Shown here: positions 20,473-28,852 of the stretch, one piece after another
How the letters are laid out: each line of letters starts with the position of its first letter
Position numbering within the stretch: position 1 is the first letter of the stretch
Assembly (NCBI GenBank): GCA_937902805.1
Contig: CALEMB010000135.1
Coordinates: forward strand, 1 to 29,027
Direction: 5' to 3'
DNA: 29,027 bases
Source: an uncultured Bacteroidales bacterium
Lineage (GTDB): Bacteria > Bacteroidota > Bacteroidia > Bacteroidales > F082
Notes under the pieces: model-generated
What the model saw: only the letters and a program-made list of their open reading frames with translations
Told to the model about the DNA's origin: nothing
The model's database searches: none
Made by a program: the position numbers and the translations under genes

Positions 20473-21390
20473 TTATTCTTCCGTCAGTTCCCGATACTCG
20501 TAAGTAACCTTCTCATTCACGTTGACCACCAGACAACTCGGCGTTTCTTCTTTATCGTTGAGGTTGTTCGTCATGACGTACTGCACCCCGCCAAATTGGC
20601 GTTGCTCACGTTCGTGGAAGTGCCCCATGATGACCATATCGACATCGCTGCGACTCATCAGATCCATGAAGGCATACTGCTCGTCCTGTGGCAGGTTGGC
20701 TGCCGGCGTGGTGGTATAGTTGTAAAACGAGCGGAAGAGCCAATTGTGGCTGACAACGAAACAATGGCGGTATTTGTCGCGATCCGCGAGCTGTTCCTCA
20801 AGCCATTCCAACTGCCGTTTGCCGTGTGTTCCATTCCCTGAATCGAGGAAGACGAAAAGATCTTGGTGCCCACCGACGGTCTTTACGGTCACGGTATAGG
20901 TGGAAGTGTGGAAATACTGCTTGTAGAACTTAGCGCAATCGTAGTACACATCATGATTGCCGATGACAAGGAAGCAAGGATCGTTTTTGGCCTGGGTGCC
21001 AGAATTGTAACGTATGGCCTCTGATGTCATCCTGAAACCTGCTTCACCGCTTTCGTTCGCCATGTCGCCAGCGTGGATGGCAAAAATAGCTTGTGGGTCG
21101 TTGCGTTCGGCAGTGATGTATTGATAGAGGCGATCGTTTTCACCTTGAGGAACGATGCTGTCGCGCTCGGAATAATGCGAGTCGGAACACGAATACACAT
21201 GGTACTCATCGGGTGCATTCTCAATGACAGGCATTCCATTTTGGGCGTTGAAGTCGAGCCAATCGGCGACACGTTCTTCCGTGTCGCTACGGTTGATAAC
21301 CATTCCGGCAATGTCCAAACGGTTGCAGCCTGTAGCGAAAAGCACGACTGATACTAATATAATAAGGTGTAGCTTTTTCATGATGTTCAT
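20473..21390 (-). CDS. Metallophosphoesterase lipoprotein
   Basis: The 305-residue protein has a lipoprotein signal (FATGC, C22). Calcineurin-type metal ligands are D70/H72 (SCSDSHY), D109 (AGD), N145-H146 (GNHD), H215 (VSHN) and H257/H259 (GHFH), so both metal sites are complete. This places it among periplasmic or surface phosphoesterases. No specific substrate can be read. The start overlaps the stop of the beta-barrel gene as ATGA (21390-21387), so the two are translationally coupled. A second start at codon 4 (MKKLHL) would give the usual signal-peptide start and is as likely. Confidence 0.9.
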   Translation of the reverse strand: MNIMKKLHLIILVSVVLFATGCNRLDIAGMVINRSDTEERVADWLDFNAQNGMPVIENAPDEYHVYSCSDSHYSERDSIVPQGENDRLYQYITAERNDPQAIFAIHAGDMANESGEAGFRMTSEAIRYNSGTQAKNDPCFLVIGNHDVYYDCAKFYKQYFHTSTYTVTVKTVGGHQDLFVFLDSGNGTHGKRQLEWLEEQLADRDKYRHCFVVSHNWLFRSFYNYTTTPAANLPQDEQYAFMDLMSRSDVDMVIMGHFHEREQRQFGGVQYVMTNNLNDKEETPSCLVVNVNEKVTYEYRELTEE

Positions 21391-22088
21391 TTTTTAATAG
21401 GTTTCCAAATCAGTCCGACATTGCCGAACCAGCCGTTGTATTGTGCTGAGAGGTTGAGTATGCCACAGGGATGCAGCCCGACTTCTGACATAATGCGAAG
21501 CCCGTTGCCGAAGTCGTAATAGCCGTTTATGCTATAGAAAAACAGCGTGAAACGTTCGATGACAAAGTCGCGGTAGTTTGAAATGCGTGCACCGAGATTC
21601 CATGGATGTTCCTGGTCAAAGATGTTTCCTTCCACACAGAAAGTGACATTCATAGGCTCGAAGACGGTTTCCATGCCGCCGTTCTTACGCAGCGGGATAG
21701 GTGCAGTAAAACGATTGGTCAAACCCAATTGGAAATTGAAATGGCGGTTGCGCCAGCCCAAGTCAAGCAAGGCATCGAATTCCTGAAGTTTGTAATTTGG
21801 GAACAAACGATACAGGTAGCGGTTTTCAAGATAAAGCGTGCCGCATTTCGCCTTTAGGAGGTTCACCTGATATTGCAGGTTAATTGAGTAACGTCCAAAG
21901 GTTGTGGCCTGTAAGCCCAGACCCAAGTTGAAATTGTCGGCCAACCTACAGTCGCCTTTCACAACAAAGGAAGCCGAACTGCCCGAAGAGCGTGTGTAGT
22001 CATACTCGCCGTAGGCCTGCAAAGTCCACTGCGCTTTCGCGGTGACCACACTCAACATCAGAGCTAAAATGATGAGGATTTTTTTCAT
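21387..22088 (-). CDS. Outer-membrane beta-barrel protein
   Basis: I take ATG at 22088 (MKKILIILALML), giving 233 residues; a longer frame crosses the promoter. The signal peptide ends near residue 20 (AKA-Q). The rest alternates polar and aromatic residues with short turns (TLQAYGEYDYTR, FNLGLGLQATTFGRYS, TLYLENRYLYRL, HFNFQLGLTNRF), giving about ten strands, and ends in a short strand IWKPIKK. It fits a small outer-membrane porin-like barrel. I recognise no family. It is first in a two-gene unit with the phosphoesterase lipoprotein, overlapping by ATGA, and shares a divergent promoter region with the T9SS protein. Confidence 0.82.
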   Translation of the reverse strand: MKKILIILALMLSVVTAKAQWTLQAYGEYDYTRSSGSSASFVVKGDCRLADNFNLGLGLQATTFGRYSINLQYQVNLLKAKCGTLYLENRYLYRLFPNYKLQEFDALLDLGWRNRHFNFQLGLTNRFTAPIPLRKNGGMETVFEPMNVTFCVEGNIFDQEHPWNLGARISNYRDFVIERFTLFFYSINGYYDFGNGLRIMSEVGLHPCGILNLSAQYNGWFGNVGLIWKPIKK

Positions 22089-22107
22089 GGTCGATAGATT
22101 AATGCCG

Positions 22108-22135
22108 CAAAAATAGTGAAAACTCAGATACCAAA
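22108..22135 (-). promoter_or_regulatory. Promoter of the beta-barrel gene
   Basis: The minus strand has TTTG (22135-22132) and TATTTTTG (22115-22108), spacer 16 nt, about 20 bp ahead of the start at 22088. Confidence 0.6.
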
Positions 22136-22147
22136 CTTGTTTTTCCA

Positions 22148-22155
22148 TATTTTTG
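22148..22155 (+). promoter_or_regulatory. -7 box of the T9SS protein gene
   Basis: TATTTTTG lies 25 bp upstream of the ATG at 22181. No convincing -33 box is seen at 20 nt. Confidence 0.55.
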
Positions 22156-22180
22156 CAAATGATTTTGAAAACGCAATATT

Positions 22181-24820
22181 ATGTATTATTTTATCAAAAG
22201 ATTTTCCATACTGTTCATTATCAGTGTGTTGACTTCAAGTCTTTTCGCCCAATACGGCGATCAATTTGAAAACAGAGGTTTTGAGAACTGGACTACCAGA
22301 GATGAACTTTCTGTGAGTGAACCAGTGCATTGGCATTCGGGAGGCACTGCAACAGGCAGTTTCAATGGTTGGGTTTCGAGCCAAATCGAACAGTCGACTC
22401 ACACACGCCCAGGATCAAGCGGCAGCAAGAGTGTACGCCTTTACCCCACCAGCGTTATAGGCATTACAGCCAATGGCAATATGACCAACGGAAGAATGAA
22501 CGCTGGAAGCATGTCTGTGACAGGTTCAAACAACTACAACTACACGCAACGGAGCCAAAGCGCTTTCAACACTCCTATCAACCAACTTCCAGACTCTTTA
22601 TCAATTTGGGTGTGCTTCCGTTGCACTAGCGCTAGTGAGAAGGCTCAGGTGAAAGCCATTGTCCATGGCGATGCTGACTACCAAATCATCGCTAACGGCT
22701 CTGAGTCACCAGCCGACAAGCATGTCGCCACGGCTGCATTGTCATTTACCCGCACCGCACCCAACGGAGGTTCCTACAACTGGCGCCGTTTAAGCATCCC
22801 TTTCCAAAATACTGGTCCATGCACCGATGTGCGCTACATCCTCATGACAGCTACCACCAACGAATCTCCTGGCACAGGCAGCACCAATGACGATTTGTTT
22901 GTGGATGATGTTTTGCTCGTTTACAACCCCACCCTCAGCATGGGAAATCTGGCCTCCACTAATTTTACTCCTGGACAATCCGTTACCATCCCCTTTACCC
23001 TGACGGGAACCATGTCGCCTGACAACCTCAATGCCACTGCCAATGCAGTTATCGCACAATTGTCGGATGCTAACGGCAGTTTCAACAATCCTACGGAACT
23101 GGGACGTGTCACCACAAATACCAGTGGTAGTATCTTTACACAGATTCCCAATGTGGCCAATGGACAATACAGCATCCGTGTCATCTCCACCAACTATCCC
23201 ATGATTGGACAAAATGCCCAACAGGTAACCATCGCTGTCCCTTCCTATAACATTGCAGTCAATGCCAATCCGACTGAGGGCGGCACCGTCACAGGTGGTG
23301 GAGAATACAGCGCTGGACAAAGCTGCACCGTCACGGCTACGGCTAACACGGGCTATACTTTTGCCAACTGGACTGAAAGCGGCAATGTGGCTTCCACGAA
23401 CGCCAGCTATACCTTCAATGTTACAGGTAACCGCACCTTGGTGGCCAATTTCGCCCTCAATACCTATACCATCACTGCAATAGCCGACCCAGTAGCGGGT
23501 GGAACGGTGAGCGGCGCCAACACATACAACCACGGAGCATCCTGCACCTTGACGGCAACAGCCAACACGGGTTATACCTTTGTCAAATGGACGAAAAACG
23601 GCACCCAAGTCTCCACCAATCCGAGCTACACCTTCAACGTGACGGCTTCGGAAGAATATGTGGCGCATTTCCAATTGCAGACTTACACCATTACTGCCAG
23701 TGCCAATCCAAGTAACAGTGGTACGGTGAGCGGCGCCAACACATACAACTACGGACAAAGCTGCACTGTGACTGCCACAGCCAACACAGGCTATACTTTT
23801 GCCAACTGGACAGAGAATGGCACAGTGGTCTCCACCAATGCCAGCTACACCTTCACCGTTGAAGGCAACCGCAACCTGGTGGCTAACTTCTCTAACATTA
23901 CCTACACCATCACAGTCTCTGCCAATCCGAGCAACAGCGGTAATGCTACAGGCGGTGGCACATACAATCATGGCCAATCCTGCACGGTGATCGCCACCTC
24001 GGCAGATGGTTACACCTTCACGAACTGGACCGAAAACGGCAGCGTGGTCTCGACCAATGCCAACTATACCTTTACCGTGACTGGCAACCGCACGTTGGTA
24101 GCGAATTTCGAAGAGCAGGAACCTGACACCTATAATATTAATGTCTCGCCCAATCCTAACGTTGGCGGAACAGTGGCGGGTGGCGGCAACTACATGGAAG
24201 GGGAACAATGCACTGTAACAGCCATTGCTAACGCAGGTTACACTTTCGTTGAATGGACGGAGAACGGCGAACAAGTTTCGACCGAAGCCAATTATACCTT
24301 CACGGTGTCAGGTAACCGCACTTTGGTAGCTGAATTCCAAATCCAGAGCTATACGATAAGCGCCACAGCTAACCCGATGGAAGGCGGTACGGTGAGTGGT
24401 GCAGGCACCTATGAATATGGTACCACCTGCACGCTGACAGCTACGGCCAATTACGAATACGCCTTTGTCAATTGGACGAAGGATGGTGAAGAGGTCTCCA
24501 CTGAGGCTACTTTCACATTCATAGTGACAGCCAATGAAGATTATGTGGCGCATTTCGAAGGACCTGACGCTATCGAGGAAGGCACGATCGAATGCCAAAT
24601 CTTCCCCAACCCCTTCACTTCGATGGTGAACATCAAGGCTGGAAAGGTATTGAAGACCGTTAGCGTCTACGACATCTACGGCCGTTTGCTGAAAGAACAA
24701 AAGGTTTCCGACATGGAAATCGAACTCGACATGAGCGGTCTGAGCAATGGTGCCTACCTGCTGAAGCTGGATTATGGCGACAGCAGCAGCGTACATCGCA
24801 TCGTGAAGGTTAGGAAATAA
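22181..24820 (+). CDS. T9SS-exported surface protein with six InlB-type repeats
   Basis: The 879-residue protein has a signal peptide (1-23, SLFA-Q). Residues 24-240 are a beta-rich domain beginning FENRGFENWTT, similar to the PCMD-type domains of Bacteroidetes. Residues about 245-350 are a second beta domain. Then follow six tandem repeats of about 72-76 residues (starting near 356, 428, 500, 573, 649 and 721), each with Y-x-I-x-x-x-A-x-P, GT-x-x-G-x-x-x-Y, C-T-(V/L)-T-A, GY-x-F-x-x-W and L-V-A-x-F. These match the divergent InlB B-repeat family. Residues 803-879 (IFPNPFTSMVNI to HRIVKVRK) are a type IX secretion C-terminal sorting domain. It is a cell-surface or secreted adhesin-like protein; the ligand is unknown. 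Confidence 0.93.
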   Translation: MYYFIKRFSILFIISVLTSSLFAQYGDQFENRGFENWTTRDELSVSEPVHWHSGGTATGSFNGWVSSQIEQSTHTRPGSSGSKSVRLYPTSVIGITANGNMTNGRMNAGSMSVTGSNNYNYTQRSQSAFNTPINQLPDSLSIWVCFRCTSASEKAQVKAIVHGDADYQIIANGSESPADKHVATAALSFTRTAPNGGSYNWRRLSIPFQNTGPCTDVRYILMTATTNESPGTGSTNDDLFVDDVLLVYNPTLSMGNLASTNFTPGQSVTIPFTLTGTMSPDNLNATANAVIAQLSDANGSFNNPTELGRVTTNTSGSIFTQIPNVANGQYSIRVISTNYPMIGQNAQQVTIAVPSYNIAVNANPTEGGTVTGGGEYSAGQSCTVTATANTGYTFANWTESGNVASTNASYTFNVTGNRTLVANFALNTYTITAIADPVAGGTVSGANTYNHGASCTLTATANTGYTFVKWTKNGTQVSTNPSYTFNVTASEEYVAHFQLQTYTITASANPSNSGTVSGANTYNYGQSCTVTATANTGYTFANWTENGTVVSTNASYTFTVEGNRNLVANFSNITYTITVSANPSNSGNATGGGTYNHGQSCTVIATSADGYTFTNWTENGSVVSTNANYTFTVTGNRTLVANFEEQEPDTYNINVSPNPNVGGTVAGGGNYMEGEQCTVTAIANAGYTFVEWTENGEQVSTEANYTFTVSGNRTLVAEFQIQSYTISATANPMEGGTVSGAGTYEYGTTCTLTATANYEYAFVNWTKDGEEVSTEATFTFIVTANEDYVAHFEGPDAIEEGTIECQIFPNPFTSMVNIKAGKVLKTVSVYDIYGRLLKEQKVSDMEIELDMSGLSNGAYLLKLDYGDSSSVHRIVKVRK

Positions 24821-24841
24821 CCCAATCATCACAAACAAAAA

Positions 24842-24872
24842 GATTGCGGCGAGAGTCATTCTTGCCGCAATC
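24842..24872. terminator. Bidirectional terminator between the T9SS gene and sodB
   Basis: GATTGCGGC (24842-24850) and GCCGCAATC (24864-24872) form a perfect 9-bp stem with A-rich sequence before and TTGTTTTT after. It lies 21 bp after the T9SS stop and 24 bp from the sodB stop. Confidence 0.9.
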
Positions 24873-24895
24873 ATTGTTTTTGGGAGTCTGAAGAC

Positions 24896-25474
24896 TTAAA
24901 GTCTTCCGTTCACCACGTCCCAGTCGATGATTTGCCACAAGGCAGCCAAGTGGTCGGGACGACGGTTCTGGTAGTCGATGTAATAGGCATGTTCCCAAAC
25001 ATCGAAAGTCAACAACGGTCTGAAGCCACGTTGGACGGGGTTGCTGGCGTTGGTCTCCTGCGTGATTTGCAGTTTGCCGTCATTATCGACCGAAAGCCAC
25101 ACCCATCCCGAGCCGAACAAGGTAGCACCTTTCTTGGTGAATTCCTCCTTGAAGGCCTCAAAAGAGCCGAATTGTTCGTCAATCCACTGGGCAATCACGC
25201 CGGTAGGCTTGTTGTCGGCTTTCGGGGCGCGGAACTGGGTGAAATAGAGGTTGTGGTTCAAGATTTGGCCAGCGTTGTTGAACACGCCGCCGTCTGCCGT
25301 CTTTACGATTTCCTCCAAAGGCATTTCAGCGTACTTTGTGCCTTCGATGGCCGCATTCAGGTTGTTGACGTAAGCGTTCAAGTGTTTGCCGTGATGGAAG
25401 CCCAGCGTCTCCTTGCTGATGACCGGTTCCAAAGCGTTTGCCTCGTATGGCAATTTGATGAGTTCGTATTTCAT
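24896..25474 (-). CDS. sodB: Superoxide dismutase [Fe/Mn], probably cambialistic
   Basis: The 192-residue protein has metal ligands H27 (GFHHGKH), H74 (LNHNLY), D158 and H162 (FDVWEHAYY). The active-site glutamine Q70 (NNAGQ) is in the iron-type position, as in the Bacteroides and Porphyromonas enzymes that accept Fe or Mn. It converts superoxide to hydrogen peroxide in the cytoplasm, useful for an anaerobe exposed to oxygen. It has its own promoter, overlapping the terminator of rpoD upstream. The start fits the family (MKYELIKLPY). Confidence 0.96.
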   Translation of the reverse strand: MKYELIKLPYEANALEPVISKETLGFHHGKHLNAYVNNLNAAIEGTKYAEMPLEEIVKTADGGVFNNAGQILNHNLYFTQFRAPKADNKPTGVIAQWIDEQFGSFEAFKEEFTKKGATLFGSGWVWLSVDNDGKLQITQETNASNPVQRGFRPLLTFDVWEHAYYIDYQNRRPDHLAALWQIIDWDVVNGRL

Positions 25475-25498
25475 AATGCGTTTGTGTTAGTGAGTCGG

Positions 25499-25532
25499 CA
25501 AAGATATGAAAAAACGCCCATAGATTTCCAAA
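25499..25532 (-). promoter_or_regulatory. Promoter of sodB, inside the rpoD terminator
   Basis: TTTG (25532-25529) and TATCTTTG (25506-25499) with a 22-nt spacer. The -33 box lies in the terminator loop and the -7 box lies just outside its stem. Confidence 0.65.
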
Positions 25533-25556
25533 TTGGAATGACATGGGCGTTTTTTT
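25508..25556 (-). terminator. Terminator of rpoD
   Basis: ACGCCCAT (25514-25521) and ATGGGCGT (25543-25550) form an 8-bp stem with T-tracts on both sides. The loop carries TTCCAA-A-TTGGAA, a second small stem. It begins immediately at the rpoD stop codon (25556-25558). Confidence 0.9.
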
Positions 25557-26422
25557 CACTGGTTCATATACATCTGGAACAGCGGCGAGTTAGGTTCGCT
25601 CTTCAAGCGCTTCAGTGCGCGGTCACGAATCTGACGGGTGCGCTCACGCGAGATGTCGAGTTTCATGGCGATCTCTTCCAGGGAATACTCACGCGAGGTG
25701 CCCAGTCCGAAGTACATGCAGATGATGGTGCGTTCCTTCTCGTTGAGCATGTCGAGTGACTTGCGGATGGCTTTGCTGGTCGACTCCTGCTCCACTCCGG
25801 CATCGGTCGAGGCCTCGTCCTCAGCGACATAGACATCCAAGAAGTTGGCGTCGTCTTCGTCGTCCAAAGGCGCGTCCGTCGAAACGGCGCGGGAGTTGAG
25901 GCTCAGCAGTTGGTCCACCTTGTCCTCGGGCATGTTCAGCTCCTCGGCAATCTCCTTGAGGGTTGGACGGCGTTCCAGCTTCTGTTCCAATAGGGACACG
26001 GCCTTTTTTACCTTCGCCAACGCTCCCACCTGGTTCATGGGCAGACGGATGATACGTGCCTGTTCAGCCACAGCCTGCAGGATGCTCGGTCGGATCCACC
26101 ACACGGCATACGAGATGAACTTAAAGCCACGGGTCTCATCGAAACGTTGGGCAGCCTTCACCAAGCCGAGGTTGCCCTCGTTGATAAGGTCTTGCAAGCT
26201 AAGACCTTGGTTCTGATACTGTTTGGCCACCGAAACGACGAAGCGCAGGTTGGCTCTGACCAGTTTGTCAAGGGCAACTTGGTCGCCCGCCTTGATACGT
26301 TGAGCCAGTGCGACCTCCTCTTCGGTGGTCAGCAGGCTCTCCTTCGCAATGTCGGCCAGGTACTTGTCCAGAGTACCGGCATTGCGGTCGGTGATTTGCT
26401 TAGAAATTTTCAGTTGTCTCAT
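25556..26422 (-). CDS. rpoD: Primary sigma factor RpoD (Bacteroidetes short form)
   Basis: The 288-residue sigma-70 protein lacks region 1.1. Visible parts are region 1.2 (about 17-43), region 2 with NLRFVVSVAKQYQNQGL, DLINEGNLGLVKAAQRF and the promoter-melting FKFISYAVWWIRPSILQAV, region 3 (about 140-185), and region 4 with the SLEEIAMKLDISRERTRQIR recognition helix. The short form is the housekeeping sigma factor of Bacteroidetes, reading the TTTG/TAnnTTTG promoters seen throughout the window. It is a single-gene unit ending at a strong terminator. Confidence 0.96.
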   Translation of the reverse strand: MRQLKISKQITDRNAGTLDKYLADIAKESLLTTEEEVALAQRIKAGDQVALDKLVRANLRFVVSVAKQYQNQGLSLQDLINEGNLGLVKAAQRFDETRGFKFISYAVWWIRPSILQAVAEQARIIRLPMNQVGALAKVKKAVSLLEQKLERRPTLKEIAEELNMPEDKVDQLLSLNSRAVSTDAPLDDEDDANFLDVYVAEDEASTDAGVEQESTSKAIRKSLDMLNEKERTIICMYFGLGTSREYSLEEIAMKLDISRERTRQIRDRALKRLKSEPNSPLFQMYMNQ

Positions 26423-26548
26423 TTTCTTAATCTTTATTATTGTTTTACATTGTTTTTCTTCTTACTCTTCATACCAATCTCCTCCTATTGATTTTAGCAT
26501 AATCTTTAGAGCTGGGAGATGCGGCATGATGTCGAAATCCCCCAAGTC

Positions 26549-26556
26549 CAAAAGTA
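26549..26556 (-). promoter_or_regulatory. Probable -7 box of rpoD
   Basis: The minus strand reads TACTTTTG, 127 bp upstream of the rpoD start. The -33 region is only TTCGG-like. The long A+T-rich leader (26423-26540) shows no clear hairpin. Confidence 0.45.
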
Positions 26557-26616
26557 AAATATTACAAAAATCGTACCGAAAACTCTATTTTTCAGTGAAA
26601 ACTATTATTTTTTTTT

Positions 26617-26710
26617 GACTTCAGGACTTCGAGACTTCGGGACACAGGACAACTTCCAATTGTCTCGCGTCTCGCAGTCTCGCGTCTCGCGTCTCGCAGT
26701 CTCGCAGTCT
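26617..26710. repeat. GAC/GTC heptad repeat, copy D (longest)
   Basis: The left half has GAC units about every 8 nt (GACttcagGACttcgaGACttcggGACacagGAC). The right half has six GTCTCGC or GTCTCGCA units. The halves meet at AACTTCCAATT. It lies right after the stop codon of the HtrA gene, between it and rpoD, where a terminator would be expected. Confidence 0.85.
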
Positions 26711-26711
26711 T

Positions 26712-28172
26712 TTAGTAGTAGAACGTTCCCATCATGCCGTTGGGATACACCCCTTCGATAGTCGTGCGGCGCGAACGAGACTTCAGGGCATTCTCAAGGT
26801 CGGTCTTGCTGTTGACAGAGAACCCATTCACCGAAGTGATGACGAAGTCGACGGGAACACCCGAGTTCATAAAACGTCCTTGGCGAATTTCCACAATCTT
26901 CAGGCCGTTCTTGATGTTCAGGCGGCTCTTGTCGTTCTGGTTGATAGGCTGCAGCATCAAGCCGAACTCGGAATTATAGAAGCTGTCGCCTTTCTTCACC
27001 ACGTCGACATTGCCGGCTTCGTTGAGCAGGGTCAACTCATAGTGATGATGGCTACCGTCGCGGTTCACTTCCACGTCGACCTTGTCGCCGGGACGATATT
27101 GGCGGATAGCCTCCATCAACTGGGTGCCGGTGTTTATCTTCTTGCCATTGATGGCGGTGATCACGTCACCATCCTTCATCCCTGCCAAATTGGCGGCACC
27201 GTTATCGATAACTTCCGCAACATACACGCCTTCAATGTCTTCCAAGCCTTTCTTTTGGGCCAGTTCCTGGGTGAGTTCGGCATATCTGATACCGAGATAG
27301 CCACGTTGGGTTTCGCCATAGAGCAGCAGGTCGTCGACCACCTTGCGCACGATGTTGGACGGAATGGCGAAAGAATAACCTTCATAGGAACCCGTATGCG
27401 AAGCGATGGCCGCATTAATGCCTACCAGTTCGCCCTTGGTGTTGACCAAAGCGCCACCAGAGTTACCTGGGTTGACAGCTGCATCAGTTTGGATGAACGA
27501 TTCCACGGAGGTACCTTCACCCAAGATACTGAGGTTGCGCGCCTTAGCACTCACGATGCCCGCCGTGACGGTGGAAGTCAGGTTGAAAGGATTACCTACA
27601 GCCAACACCCATTCGCCAATGCGAACATTGTCGGAGTCACCAAAGGTAAGGTAATGCAAATCTTCGGCATCCACCTTGATTAAGGCCAAGTCGGTGGTCG
27701 GGTCGGTGCCGATGATGGTAGCGGTTTTCTTCACCTTATTGTTAAAGGTCACTTCCACTTCGTCAGCGCCATCAACAACGTGGTTGTTGGTGACAATGTA
27801 GCCATCTGGCGTCAACACTACACCCGAGCCGTAAGCCTCCATGACGTTGTTGCGTCTTTGGCCAGGATAGCCATAGAGCTGCCCTAACAAAGCGCCAAAG
27901 AAATCTTCGTATGTATTACTCGGTCTCACCACCTTGGTGATGATATGCACCACAGCATCGACGCTGCTTTCGGCAGCATTGACGAAGTCGGGGGTGCTTT
28001 CGGCAGGCACAAAGGCCACACGCTGCACTTGGGCTTGCTGAGCCTGTTCCACTTCTGAAACGGGTTCTTCCTTTTGATCGGTCAAGTTCTGGTTTTCATT
28101 CGTTTTGGGGTTGCCACACGATGCCGCCATCAACAGTCCGGCCAGCATCCAAATCATACTCACTTTTCTCAT
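26712..28172 (-). CDS. htrA: HtrA/DegP-family serine protease lipoprotein
   Basis: The 486-residue protein has a lipoprotein signal (LMAASC, C19) and a low-complexity acidic linker (21-60). The trypsin-like domain carries H131 (TNNHVV), D161 (TTDLALIKV) and S238 (NPGNSGGAL). PDZ1 is at about 287-385 and PDZ2 at about 398-486. Do-family proteases degrade misfolded envelope proteins and also act as chaperones. Anchoring to the membrane by lipid replaces the soluble form in many Bacteroidetes. The C-terminus ends in MMGTFYY right before repeat D. No promoter box is obvious upstream. Confidence 0.95.
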   Translation of the reverse strand: MRKVSMIWMLAGLLMAASCGNPKTNENQNLTDQKEEPVSEVEQAQQAQVQRVAFVPAESTPDFVNAAESSVDAVVHIITKVVRPSNTYEDFFGALLGQLYGYPGQRRNNVMEAYGSGVVLTPDGYIVTNNHVVDGADEVEVTFNNKVKKTATIIGTDPTTDLALIKVDAEDLHYLTFGDSDNVRIGEWVLAVGNPFNLTSTVTAGIVSAKARNLSILGEGTSVESFIQTDAAVNPGNSGGALVNTKGELVGINAAIASHTGSYEGYSFAIPSNIVRKVVDDLLLYGETQRGYLGIRYAELTQELAQKKGLEDIEGVYVAEVIDNGAANLAGMKDGDVITAINGKKINTGTQLMEAIRQYRPGDKVDVEVNRDGSHHHYELTLLNEAGNVDVVKKGDSFYNSEFGLMLQPINQNDKSRLNIKNGLKIVEIRQGRFMNSGVPVDFVITSVNGFSVNSKTDLENALKSRSRRTTIEGVYPNGMMGTFYY

Positions 28173-28252
28173 CTTATCACGTTTTTAGGGTTTCTTTTTC
28201 CTTTTATAGTTTCATTAATGCGATTTTTCAACCTTTATTGCTCCGAAAAGCG

Positions 28253-28260
28253 TATTTTTG
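28253..28260 (+). promoter_or_regulatory. -7 box of the GNAT gene
   Basis: TATTTTTG lies 70 bp upstream of the ATG at 28331. A TTTTTC stretch at 28224-28229 is a weak -33 candidate. Confidence 0.5.
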
Positions 28261-28330
28261 TCGAAAATTTGTGGGTCAAAGCCAATCAAATTACGTGCCA
28301 GCCTACGCAAAGAATGACGTTTTTTCAGTT

Positions 28331-28852
28331 ATGTTCATCCAAAACGACACAATAGCACTACGTTGCGCCGAGCCCGAAGACGCGCCTTTGATTTACCGTT
28401 GGGAAAACGACCGCTCCGTGTGGCGCGTCAGCGGAACCATTGCGCCCTACACGCTGTTTCATATTGAGCAGTTCCTATTGAACAACAACGACTTGACCTC
28501 ACAAAAACAGCTTCGCCTGATGATAGACCTACGCGACACAAAGGAGTCCATCGGCTGCATCGACATCTACGACTACGATGCTTTCAATAGCCGTGCGGGT
28601 TTGGGCATCTTGATTGACAAGGCATTTCGTCAGCAAGGCTATGCCAAGTCAGCGTTGGCGTTGTGCGTTGAATACCTTTTTAAAGATCTGCTGTTGCATC
28701 AAGTGTATTGCTCCATCGACGAGACCAACATTGAGAGCCAGCAGCTTTTCGTAGGCCAAGGTTTTGAATTGGTTGGGCGGCGGAAGGAATGGCTGAAGAC
28801 GGCGGAGGGGTATTTGGACGTTTTGGAATATCAATTATTGGGCAGACGATGA
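28331..28852 (+). CDS. GNAT-family N-acetyltransferase (SpeG/RimJ-like)
   Basis: I take ATG at 28331 (MFIQNDTIALRCAEPEDA), giving 173 residues. A longer frame runs through the promoter and is rejected. The acetyl-CoA motif is RQQGYAKSAL in GLGILIDKAFRQQGYAKSAL, preceded by a RPAEPEDAP-like first helix (LRCAEPEDAPLIYRWEND). This group includes spermidine N1-acetyltransferase and ribosomal-protein acetyltransferases. The acceptor cannot be read. Its stop overlaps the start of the next gene as ATGA (28849-28852), so the two are co-translated. Confidence 0.9.
   Translation: MFIQNDTIALRCAEPEDAPLIYRWENDRSVWRVSGTIAPYTLFHIEQFLLNNNDLTSQKQLRLMIDLRDTKESIGCIDIYDYDAFNSRAGLGILIDKAFRQQGYAKSALALCVEYLFKDLLLHQVYCSIDETNIESQQLFVGQGFELVGRRKEWLKTAEGYLDVLEYQLLGRR

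Noticed and set aside
22790..24274. 494-codon minus-strand ORF opposite the T9SS protein
   Set aside because: It is an antisense reading of the six repeats, giving a repetitive Val/Gly-rich sequence with no recognisable domains.
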